From: Scalesia atractyloides
Taxonomy: Eukaryota; Streptophyta; Magnoliopsida; Asterales; Asteraceae
Direction: 5' to 3'
Length of the DNA stretch: 64,000 nt
Assembly (NCBI GenBank): GCA_947069175.1
Contig: CAMTDV010000015.1
Location: 25,746,249-25,810,248 of the forward strand
Shown: positions 33,618 to 43,895 of the stretch, in pieces
Numbering within the stretch: the stretch's first letter is position 1
Layout: each line of letters opens with the position of its first letter
Notes under the pieces: generated by a model
Seen by the model: only the letters and a program-made list of their open reading frames with translations
Databases searched by the model: none
Told to the model about the DNA's origin: nothing
Position numbers and translations under genes: made by a program

Positions 33618-33896
33618 GGTAATCGCTGTAACAGTTAACTTGCCTTCCTGAAAAAAGATCATTTCACACTTTATCTTCTTCATTTCTTACTATCAAACGA
33701 TTGTAATTGGCTAAGGGGGAGTTTGTGAATCACATTCAAAGTTTACCAACTTGAAAGCATGATGGTGATGAAAACAAATGATCGATTGCTTGTAGTAAAA
33801 GTTTTCCATTAATTCCGCTGCATATCTTTCTAATTCAATCCATTTTCCATTCTTGGAAACAAAAACTACAAGTGATTTAAACTTAGATACTGACAA

Positions 33897-33909
33897 TTGG
33901 TATTCGAGC
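33897..33909 (+). promoter_or_regulatory. PBS of copia element G, mutated
   Basis: TTGGTATTCGAGC resembles the initiator Met-tRNA site TTGGTATCAGAGC with two changes. It lies one base after the LTR end. Confidence 0.65.
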
Positions 33910-34052
33910 TTGGTCAATCGATTTTGATTTAACATTCAAATTGATTTGAATAGATCAGCTCTTTGTGCTAATTCGTTTGATAGTTTTACTTGAATACAGA
34001 GTTTTAATGCTACAAAAGTTTTTAAAACACAAATCTGTTATAAACAAGAGAA

Positions 34053-35623
34053 ATGGCACAAAACACACCGGAATCCAATATTGGATCCATGTTCAAACCA
34101 CCTATGTTGAAACGAAATGAATATTTTATTTGGCAACGTAGGATGGGTCATATTCTCGCCCAACAGAACATCGGATGTTGGAGATCCGTTGTATTTGGAC
34201 CGCATGTCCCTATGGTTCCAAGTACAGAGGATCCCCACACTCAGGTCCCTAAAAAAACTCGAAAATTACTCTGAATAGGATTTCCTCAAAATCGAATTGG
34301 ATGCTAAGGCCTTCAGCATCGTTGCTTCGGCTTTGCCCAATGAGATTTATGTGGGATTACTTCATTGTTATAGTGCTAAAGAGTTATGGGATGCTCTTAA
34401 AGAGCAATTAAGTGGTACTGAAGAGGTGATCGAGAATAATAGAGAGGTTTTAAATCAACAGTATGAAACATTTTGCCACGTTAAGGGTGAGTCATTAACC
34501 CAACAGTTCGAACGATATAGCTGTCTCATCAGTGAGCTCAAATTGGTAAATGTGGAATTTCTAAATTCGACTGTCAATAGTCGTTTCTTGAGATCTTTAC
34601 CTGAAAAATGGGAGACTGTAGCTTATGTCACTGGAACAACTGTTGGTTACAAGGAAATGACCTTGACACAACTTCATGGACGACTTCTCACTTATGAGAG
34701 AGAGTTGAACCAGAAAAAGAAGTTGCAAGAGTCAGGGAAAATGACTGATGACTATACTTTGGGAAACACTGCTTTATATAGTCATGAGGAGGGGTCTAGC
34801 TATGGAAAGGGTCAGAGTTATGATCATTACATAGACATAACATCTGGAAACAATTTCAACTATGATCCCAGTACACCCAATTTTGCCTTTGCTGCAAATA
34901 GTTAAAGCCAGACCTCTGATAATTTGTCTTTTGAATGAATGACTTACAAAATTTTGAACCCACTAACCTTGAAGAAATGGACATTTTGCATTAGTTGGCA
35001 CTCTTAAGTGTTAGAGCAAGTAAATTCTACAAAAGAACTGGTGGGAGATTTCCAGGATTGCATGGGGTTTGAATGTTGGGTTAGATAAGTCTAAAATCAA
35101 GTGTTACAAATGTAACAAGATGGGTCACATTGCCAGAGAATGCAGATCACAATCTGCAGGACCAATTGTAACACATCCTGACAACAATTCTCAAAGCACT
35201 GTCCATTATTCCCAATATACCACTGCACCTCTAATGCAAAACACTGCATATTTTGCACATCCTGTTGCTACAGTTCCTGTCCATTATGTCCAAGCACCTG
35301 CACCACAGATTCAATATGTCCAAGCACCACCTCAAGTACATGTACAGCAAATGCCTACTCAAACCACTGCTACACCAGCAGAGGTTAATCAACAAAGCTT
35401 TTTCACACAAGGTTTTGTTGATTGGAGTAGTTTGCCTAAGGATTTAACTAATGAAAACTTTGCTCTCGTAGCCAAAAATGATTTTGAAAATGAAAATATA
35501 TGTTTAATGGCTTTGGAGACCATTGTTGAAGGTGATGAATCTGTGGAGAAGGAACTAAAGTCTGATGTGGTTGATTGTAGTGATCAGTGGTTATACCAGA
35601 GGTTACACCAGTGGTTGAAGTGA
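34053..35623 (+). pseudogene. Copia gag
   Basis: The start MAQNTPESNIGSMFKPP is followed by a W-containing N-terminal region (FIWQRRMGHIL). It is interrupted by a TGA at 34272-34274 and continues in another frame from about 34297 with a UBN2-type core (AKELWDALKEQLSG ... LTQQFERYSCLISEL ... RFLRSLPEKWETV). Broken sequence (34906-35068) precedes the CCHC knuckle CYKCNKMGHIARECRS (about 35102-35146) and a Gln/Pro-rich region, ending at a TGA at 35621-35623. It would bind and package element RNA. Three frames are used, so no intact capsid protein. Confidence 0.82.
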
Positions 35624-36171
35624 ATGTTGTTGATGTTGGAAAAGACACTCTATCTGACCCTTGCGATGAGCATGTGTGTGAGGAAGAAGAGTGTGATTGT
35701 ACTCTTATGGCTGCTTCGAAGGGAGCTTCTACTTGCCTTGACAGTCTTTGATATGTAGATAGTGGGGACTCCAGGCACATGACAGGATGTAAAGCCCTGC
35801 TCAGAGAGTTTAAAGCTCATGGAGGGGGTGATATATCCTTTGGAAATAATTTAAAAGGTAAGGTGTTGGGGTCAGGATGTGTCTCAGCTGGAAAACTCAA
35901 GTTTGAAAATGTGAATATCATTGATAATAAAAAATTCAATCTTCTTAGTGTCTCACAAATGAGTGATAAGGGTTATGGATCCTTCTTCACAAAAGAAACT
36001 CGTCAGATAGTCGGCCTAGAGGTTGTTAAAAAGATTAATCAAATAATTGCTGAGAGCAAAGCACAACTTACCGCTAATAGGGTTGGAAATGTGTATGTGG
36101 TAGACATGGTAAAACATAATCCTATGTCAAATGCATGTTTGTTCTCAGTTGCTTCAAGCAAAGAAACATAA
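35624..36171 (+). pseudogene. Copia protease
   Basis: An acidic linker leads to the aspartic protease motif YVDSGDSRHMTG (catalytic DSG at 35758-35766). Just before it, the Trp that normally precedes this motif is a TGA stop. The Cys usual after DSG is Asp here. The domain continues FGNNLKGKVLGSG, then FNLLSVSQMSDKGY, to a TAA at 36169-36171. Cleaving the polyprotein would be its role. Confidence 0.8.
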
Positions 36172-37434
36172 TTATGGCATAAAAGACTAGGTCACCCAAA
36201 TCTAAAAACCATCACCACTCTCTCAAAACAAATTCTTGTCAGAGGTTTGCCTCACAAACAATTTACTTGTGAAGAACATTGTGTTTCCTGTTTAAAAGGC
36301 AAACAATATAAAAGTTCTTACAAGTCAATTGAAGAGTCCAAAACAAGTCAGTGCTTACAGTTACTTCATATGGACTTGCTTGGACATGTGAAAATCATGA
36401 GCTTAAAACACAAAAGGTATTGCCTGGTGATAGTTGATGATTTTTCCAGGTTCATATGGACTTTCTTTTTGCACTCTAAAGATGAAACAGCAAACATTTT
36501 GCAAAACTTTGTTAAACAAGTTGAAAAGTAATTTGATCTCCCTGTAAAAATCTTTAGGAGTGACATTGGGACAAAGTTTAGGAACAAAGAGTTGGATGCC
36601 TTCTGTGAGTCAAAAGGGATTGTTAGGCAATATAGCATCCCTAGAACTCCAGAACAAAATGGGGTTGTTGAAAGGAAAAACAGAACTTTTATTGAATCAG
36701 CAAGAACTATGCTAGCAGATTCTGGTTTACCGTTGACTTTTTGGGCAGAGGTTGTAAACACTACTTGCTTTGTTCAGAACAGAGTTTTGATAAAACCCAG
36801 GCATCAAAAGACTGCTTATGAATTGCTTTATAAAATCAAACCTCTGATCTCTTATTTTAAAGTCTTTGGCTGCCCATGCTTCATTTTAAATTTAAAGGAT
36901 TCAATATCCAAGTTTGCAGCCAAATTTGGTTGTGGTTATTTTCTGGGATACTCAACCACTGCCAAAGCCTACAGAGTTTTTAACTCTAGAACCAAGTGTG
37001 TTGAAGAAACTATGAATGTGAAGTTCAATGAACTTTCATCTTTGAAAATCCCAGCAAATCCTTCTGAACTGTTTGACCTATCCAAATTTACATTTGATGA
37101 TGTGCCTGTCAAGACTAACCATGCAGGTACCCCACAGTCATCAAGTCAAGAGCAAGGATATGATTGCATTCTTCCAAATCTCAAAATCTATCCTTCAGGC
37201 AGAGGAGCATATGTTAGTAGCAATGGTGAAAGCTCTACCAGGTCAACAGTGGTTAATACTCAAACCTCTGCCAGCTCTCAAAACCAAACATCTGTTGATA
37301 AAAGTCCACAACAAATGGACAAAAGTCAACCCACTTTCATATCCATTCCACCAATTCCTCCACCTCCATTCCAATCAGAGGCTGGACCATCAAATTCACC
37401 AACAGAGGATAGCTCAAATGATACACATCTGTAA
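36172..37434 (+). pseudogene. Copia integrase
   Basis: It continues the protease frame: LWHKRLGHPN (His ligands) and CVSCLKGK (Cys ligands), then the core with Asp in HMDLLGHV, Asp in FRSDIGTKF and Glu in TPEQNGVVERKNR. An in-frame TAA at 36529-36531 interrupts it between the first and second Asp. The GKEF/GTEF motif is changed to GTKF. The Ser/Pro-rich C-terminal part ends at a TAA at 37432-37434. Without the two stops this would be one frame from 35779 to about 37870. Confidence 0.82.
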
Positions 37435-38985
37435 GCTTCACCTCAGAATGCCATTGTCCCATATCAAGGTGAATTGATTTTTCTTAAAAGCCATCCGGTG
37501 GATCAAGTTATTGGCAACAACAATGAGGGAGTGCTCACCAGAAGCCAATCCCAAAACTTTTGTCTTTTTGTTGGCTTTCTATCACTCACACAAACTGTCA
37601 AGTACCAAAAGGCACTAAAAGACAACAGTTGGGTAGAAGCCATGCAAGAGGAGCTCCTACAGTTCAAAAGACAACAAGTGTGGGAACTTGTACCACTGCC
37701 AAAAGATGTAAGTCCTATTGGCACAAAGTGGGTCTTCAAGAACAAAACAGATGAAAGGGGTATTGTTGTCAAGAACAACGCAAGGCTCGTGGTTCAAGGC
37801 TATAGACAGGAAGAAGGCATAGACTATGATGAAACATTTGCTCCAGTTGCAAGATTGGATGCCATCAGACTGTTTTGGCTTTTGCTGTCAACCACAACAT
37901 CAAGGTGTATCAAATGGACATCAAAAGTGCATTCCTGTATGGAAGGATCAAGGAAGAAGTGTATGTGTGTCAACCTCCTGGTTTTGAAGATGCATTTCAT
38001 CCTGATCATGTTTACAGGTTAAACAAATCACTCGATGGTCTAAAACAAGCACCCAGAGCCTGGTATGAAACTCTATCCACTTTTCTCTTATCCATTGGTT
38101 TCACCAGAGGTAGGATTGATAAAACCCTATTTTTAAAGTGGAAAGGAAAAGATTTGATGCTTGTCCAAATTTATGTGGATGACATCATTTTTGGATCCAC
38201 ATGCACTGCCATGTATGAAGAGTTCAGAAAACTCATGGCAGTAGAGTTTGAGATGAGTGCAATGGGTGAGTTGCAATGTTTTCTTGGTTTACAAGTCGAA
38301 CAAATGCAACTTGCCACTTTCATCCATCAAAATAAGTATGTGAAAGAACTACTTAAGAAATTTGATATGGATGATTGTAAACCTTGCAGCACACCCATGG
38401 CAACATCAAAGCTAGTCACATTTGATTGCAAAGATGACCTTGTTGATCAAACATCGTATAGAAGCATGATTAGGTCTTTACTGTACCTAACTGCATTAAG
38501 GCCAGACATCATGTTTGCGACATGTGTTTGTGCCAGATCACAGTCATTGCCAAGAAAATCAGATCGTATTGCTGTAAAAAGGATATTCAGATACATAAAA
38601 GGTGCTACCACACTTGGTATCTGGTATCCAGCAAATGGTATCATTGAGCTTGCAGGATATTCTGATAGTGATTTTGCTGGATGTAAAACAACAAGGAAGT
38701 CCACATCAGGAGGAGCCCAATTCCTAGGTGATTGCTTAGTGTCTTGGCAAAGCAAAAAGCAAGTTGCAATTTCTACATCCACTGCTGAGGTAGAGTATAT
38801 AGCTGTTGCAAGTTGTACTACTCAAATCCTGTGGCTTCAAAATCAATAGCTGGATGTTGGTATCACTGCTTTGAAAACACCACTCAAAATTGATAGTCAA
38901 GCAGCAGAAAATATCATCAAAAATCTTCTCTCATTCCACCACCAAACACATTGACATCAGACATCACTTTGTGAGGGATTGCTAT
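37435..38985 (+). pseudogene. Copia reverse transcriptase and RNase H
   Basis: RT starts around SWVEAMQEELLQF, WELVPLP and GTKWVFKNK. A one-base loss in a T-run near 37873 shifts the frame, which continues from 37875 with YQMDIKSAFLYG, the QPPGFED and SLDGLKQAPRAWY motifs and the catalytic YVDD (38172-38183). RNase H shows YSDSDFAGCKTTRKSTSG and STAEVEYIA. A TAG at about 38847-38849 is followed by a further degraded stretch (DSQAAENI ... HIDIRHHFVRDCYDK) up to the junction near 38985. Confidence 0.85.
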
Positions 38986-40650
38986 GACAAAGTTTTTTTC
39001 ACAAAGTTTCTCATTCCCGTGCAACCCTTCGCTAGGTGACTGGCTTTCCTTCAGGGCTTGCATTTATGCGTTCCGGATTTGCTCTATAAGGCTCGTCTGC
39101 ACAATCATTCCCAGTGCTCGCAGTCGGAGGGGTTTAATTCGATCCTTCCTACTTAGCGCATCTGCTACCACATTAGCTTTCCTCAGGTGGTACTTTATCT
39201 CGTAGTCGTAATCGTTTAACAATTCCACCCATCGGCGCTGCCTCATGTTCAGCTCTTTTTGGTCGAAGATATGTTGGAGGCTTTTGTGGTCCATATATAT
39301 AGTACACTTTGTACCATATAAGTAATGTCTCCATATCTTTAGCGCGAATATAACTGCGCCCAGTTCCAAATCATGCGTCGTGTGATTCTTCTCGTGCACC
39401 TTTAGTTGCCTAGAAGCGTAAGCAATACCTTTATTTCTTTGCATTAGGACACATCCGAGCCCTTGCCGAGATGCGTCGTAATATACGAAAAACTCATCGT
39501 TACCTTCAGGTAATGTCAGAATTGGGGCCTCACATAACTTTTGTTTTAACAGCTGGAACGCGGTTTCCAGATCTTCACCCCATTCGTACTTCTTGTCCTT
39601 CTATGTCAAAGCGGTTAACGATTGAGCAATACTGGAGAAATTTTCGGTGAATCTACGGTAATATCCTGCCAGTCCTAAGAATTGGCGTATCTCTTTCAGA
39701 GATTTAGGCACATGCCAATTCCTGATTGCTTCTATCTTACTTGGATCCACATGAATTCCATACTGATCCACCACATGTCCCAAAAATTGCACAGCTTGCA
39801 ACCAGAAGTCGCACTTAGACAACTTAGCATACAATTGCTCCTTCCGCAGTATCTCCAAGATAGCACGTAAATGATACTCGTGCTCGTCCTTGCTCTTGGA
39901 GTAAATCAGGATATCGTCGATGAAAACAGTGACGAACTTGTCAAGGTATGGTTTACATACCCGGTTCATGAGGTCCATGAACACCGCGGGTGCGTTGGTT
40001 AGCCCGAAGGGCATAACAAGGAACTCGTAGTGACCATAACGAGTTCGAAAAGCCATCTTGCGGATATCGTCCTCTTGGACCTTCATGTGATGGTAACCCG
40101 ATCAAAGATCTATCTTAGAAAAATATCGGGCTCCTTGCAGCTGGTCAAATAGATCATCGATCCGCGGAAGAGAATAACGGTTCTTGATAGTGACCTTGTT
40201 TAAATCTATGTAGTCGATGCACATTCGGAAGTTGCGGTCCGTTTTCTTTACAAACAAGACTGGGGCTTCTCAGGGAGAGTAACTAGGACGGATAAAACCA
40301 TGATCAAGTAACTCCTGCAGTTGCATCGATAGTTCTTGCATCTTGGACGGTGCAAGAAGATATGGGGCCTTGGCAATGGGTGCTGTTCCTCGTATTAAGA
40401 TGATTTGGAACTTGACTTGTCGATTGGGTGGCAATCCGAGGAATTCCTCTGGGAGCACGTCGGGGTATTCGCACACTATCGGAATGTCCTCAATACGTTT
40501 CTCGGCTGGTTCATCTATCGTGACGAAGGCTAAAAACACGTCACATCCATGTCGTATACACTTCAACGCCTTGAGGTGGGATATGAGGTTCAGCATGGTA
40601 CCCAACTTCTCTCCTTGTACCATGATCACATTGTCCGGGGACAAAGGGAT
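38986..40650 (-). pseudogene. D right copy: RT and RNase H, truncated
   Basis: The minus-strand pieces are a linker/RT entry (40674-40270), RT with FIDDILIYSKSKDEHE (40086-39601) and RNase H with RQLKVHEKNHTTHDLELG and YMDHKSLQHIF (39444-39064), followed by the start of the RNase H-integrase linker (SLIEQIRNA). It stops abruptly at about 38990 at the copia junction, so no integrase is left. It is closely similar to the left D copy, with several private frameshifts. Confidence 0.85.
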
Positions 40651-40976
40651 TTTTACAATTTTCTGATCACACAATTTTCAGTACGGTGAGTGGACAACCA
40701 GTCCATTCCTATAACAACATCAAAACTGCCCAGTTCTACGGGTAAAAGGTCAATAGAAAATTGGTAACCGTTAAGGGTTATAGGGCAGTTACAAATACGT
40801 TGGTGATTGGTAATTGATTTCCCGTTGGTAAGTTCAACGAAATATGGTTGTTTTAAGTCAATAGCGGGCATATTCAATAACAGCAAAAATGCAGTAGAAA
40901 CATAACTCCTATCGGCGCCAGTATCAAATAATACTGAAGCAAATTGATCGGAAACTAGGAACGTACTTGTGACCAC
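40651..40976 (-). pseudogene. D right copy: protease
   Basis: It is open from 40976 with VLFDTGADRSYVSTAF (DTG intact, plus strand about 40907-40930), the usual ELGSFDVVIGMDWLS segment and a broken end after STHRTEN. This is a retropepsin-like aspartic protease. It is better preserved than the left copy, where this segment has lost its frame. Confidence 0.82.
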
Positions 40977-42226
40977 ATTTGGATCCTGGCGTGCGTCACT
41001 AGATCCAATGATAAAGGCACGACCTCGGGCGGCATTTGAAGTAGATGCTTGGCCCTGCGTCTTCCTTCATGCTGCCTGCTGAGCGAACTTTGAGCAATTT
41101 CTCTAGAAATGCTCCGTACTGCCACATCCGAAGCATGCACGGGGGTAAGTAACCTATGGTGCTGGTTGCTGGGGTCGCTGCTGATGAGGTTTAGGCCTAG
41201 GGGGTTGAAAACGGGTTGGTTTGGGGTTGGGTTCCATGAACACCCTACAGTTTTGGGCCTCATGCCCAATCCTATTACACCTCGAGCATATGACTGCTCG
41301 GCATGCACCATTGTGGTGGAGAGTGCACTTGTTGCACTTTGGGGCTTTTCCTTTATAGATACCAGAGTTACCAGTTGAGGTAGTCATGGCGTAACTCTGA
41401 CTGGGTGCTTTTCCCCACTTAGCCGCTGCTGCTCCTGCTTGACTACTTTCCAGGGCTCCTCGCTTATTCCCGGCTTGCTCTCCACGCATCGTCAAGATCT
41501 TACGCCTAACCATATCGTACGTAACAGTACCTGACCTGGCTACCACTCCGTGCATAGCCAAGTGTTCCACCGAGTTGATAATACTCCTTACTTTTGTGGC
41601 TAGTCCCCAGATATACCTTTCGATCCGCTTATGTTCCAGGCAGACCATGTCTGGCAATATGCGTGCCAGTTCATTGAAATTGTTGGTGTAACCTGCATGA
41701 TCAGCACCTTGCATCTGCAGGTTCCAAAACTCATGTTCAAGCTTCTGAATCTCGATGGCCGGGCAGAACTTTTCCATCATTAGGGCCTTAAGATCGTCCC
41801 ATGTCATAGCATTAATTGCAGCCTGTCCGCGAGATTGAACAATGGTGTTCCACCAGTTTAAGGTGTGGTCGCGAAGGTACAAGTAGTATACTTAACCGCA
41901 CAATCACCGGGACAATTACTTATATTGATTACCGATTCCGACTTCTCGATCCATTTCACTAACCCATTCGGTCCTTCAATCCCGCTAAATTCCATTGGTT
42001 TGCACTCCATAAAGTGCTTATACGTGCAGACCGGTCTAACATTGTTTTGATTATTGTTTTGGTTATCGTTCTGACTTACTGATCCGGGTTGCGGATTCTA
42101 TTGTTGGCTAGTATTGATATCGGCGCTAACATGTGCAACGATTGTAGGGATAACTGCCTGAAGTTGTTGCGCTATCATTTGCGCAATTTCTGCTTCCGTC
42201 ATTTGTGGTGCGTGTTTCGGGGCCAT
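40977..42226 (-). pseudogene. D right copy: gag
   Basis: The start ATG at 42226 reads MAPKHAPQMTEAEIAQMIAQ. A TAG interrupts it near 42098 and a short deletion near 41880 shifts the frame. The long stretch 41882-41154 holds LNWWNTIVQS, TWDDLKALMMEKFCP and the zinc-knuckle region CNKCTLHHNGAC with CSRCNRIGHEAQNC. Its own leader and 5' LTR follow on the right in normal order. Confidence 0.85.
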
Positions 42227-43877
42227 TCTATTATAAACAGTATATATGTATGCATCAATGTCACAGGCTCAATCATCACACATTACGCAATTTCATCGCA
42301 CACATGCACCCACAACACATATATCCAAAATCATCATCATATATATCATAGCATATGTCATCATACAACTGTCAAAATGTGCACATAGACTTAACCCAAA
42401 AGGGCCAATGCTTAAATGTGTTGTCAAACTGGTCAGCAAAGTGGCGTACATACTCAATACAACGAAAGTACTAACTATGAAAACATTGAAACACTACGAC
42501 TACATCACCACCTCAACATGGACATAACCCAGTGCTTGGTAGGATGTGCAAAAGATACATTATATATATCTAACCCAACAAAGAAAACCATACTACTAAT
42601 GCTATAACCAACATGCCAAACTCACAAAACCTGCCACCAGACCTAAGATGGCACTGATGCATCCATACAGCATCGCTCGAAAACGGTCCTAGTCGTGATG
42701 CACATAACCCATACCCTGCTGTAACGCGATGACCGCCTGCTATAAGACGATTAGATAATCTCCCATCGACCTCCTATGCTGCTCATCCTCGTCACGCGCC
42801 ATCCATAACGCCGCGATCTGCTCAAATAGGAAGCCTATCCGACTGCTCTCGGTGAGAGTAGCAGGTGCCTCCTGAGGAGGGAATGGTACGCCCCAAATAG
42901 GTGGGGAAGGCTATTTGAACGAGCGAGAAGAACCACCTTGCTCGTAACTGTGAAAAGGAGAAAGGTCCTCCCTAGGTGGTGTGAGGAAATGGGCAGTGAC
43001 CTGCTGTCGCGCTCCCATAGGTGTTGGTATCGGGTGAACAGGGGAGAGTGGTGGTGTAAAAATAGGTACGGGTGCGGGTACCCTCGAACGAGCCGTCTGT
43101 CGGAGGCTAAGGGTAGGTACCTCAAAATAACTAGGTGAAGAGGGTAAGTGAGTGCTCAGGGTAGAAGGAGTATAAGGCTCGGGGGGGTCTCTGGTGTAGG
43201 TAGACGAGGGGCTACAGGCTCCCACTCCCAATGCTCCGTAGCGAGAGTATGGCTCCTGGGGATAGGTCCTACCTGAACAACTACATCCGGGGTACGACTA
43301 CGCTCCGAGGAGCTAGTAGGGTGGTGAGACGGAGAACGATAGGCGCTCGAGACCTCTCCCTCGCGCCTGGTACTAGTCTAGGGGGTAACTACCACAACAA
43401 TAACCGGACTGATCCGGCTCATTACTCGACGACAGAAGGGGCATAAGTGGATCCTCCTCAGGATCGGTCTCGGTACGGGAGGCGGTCTGATGACTCGAAT
43501 GACACGACATGGTACCTGTAGAGAAAGACAACATACAACACTGATCTACCGACTGACATAACCGAAAATCAACATTCCAGAAATATACACACAAGCACGT
43601 ATTGCACAAAATCTTGATTTTAAGATTTTAAAAAAAATATTCATGGTTGGTGACGTTAGTAGACGCATTCCCATCCTATCTCAATGACGTTCCTAGAACT
43701 CCCAAGTAGTTTGAGCAGATAAATTATTATGTTCCGGGCCACAATAATTTATTTGCCCCACAAGGCCATCCTGGTAATAGCCACACTACTCAGTCTCTAG
43801 AGGTTCTCAGTGCGAGGAAGCTAAACTTGGGATTATAGTCTTGGTTCTTTAGGGATACCTAATTCGCTATAACCGAT
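42227..43877 (-). other. Leader of D right copy with a degenerate leader ORF
   Basis: About 1.65 kb lie between PBS and gag. A minus-strand ORF starts at ATG 43510 (MSCHSSHQTASRTETDPEEDP) and soon breaks (43373). Proline/serine-rich frames follow (43231-42911 and 43125-42835) and then a region resembling ARDEDEQHRRSMGDYL. The position before gag and the TDPEEDP motif resemble the intact leader ORF of element F (53653-54318), so both families probably had such an ORF. Function unknown. Confidence 0.55.
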
Positions 43878-43890
43878 GGCTCCGATACCA
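43878..43890 (-). promoter_or_regulatory. PBS of D right copy
   Basis: On the minus strand, TGGTATCGGAGCC, one base different from the initiator Met-tRNA site, five bases inside the LTR end. Confidence 0.85.
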
Positions 43891-43895
43891 TCTTC

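Larger units (their letters stand above)
33267..33895 (+). repeat. 5' LTR of copia element G
   Basis: It begins about TATTGGGATCGAACCC (expected TGTTGGG, so the terminal G is probably mutated; start uncertain by a few bases). It ends ATACTGACA just before the PBS. It contains TGACGTCA (33574-33581) and TATAAATA (33610-33617). Confidence 0.65.
33267..38985 (+). mobile_element. Ty1/Copia retrotransposon (element G), 3' end missing
   Basis: The domain order gag, protease, integrase, RT, RNase H is diagnostic of Copia. The YVDDIIFGST motif and the HMDLLG/VDDFSRF integrase suggest the SIRE/Maximus neighbourhood (moderate confidence). It has a 5' LTR and PBS but no 3' LTR or PPT: the RNase H tail stops at about 38985, where the right D copy begins. 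The coding sequence has several stops and two or more frameshifts. Confidence 0.85.
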
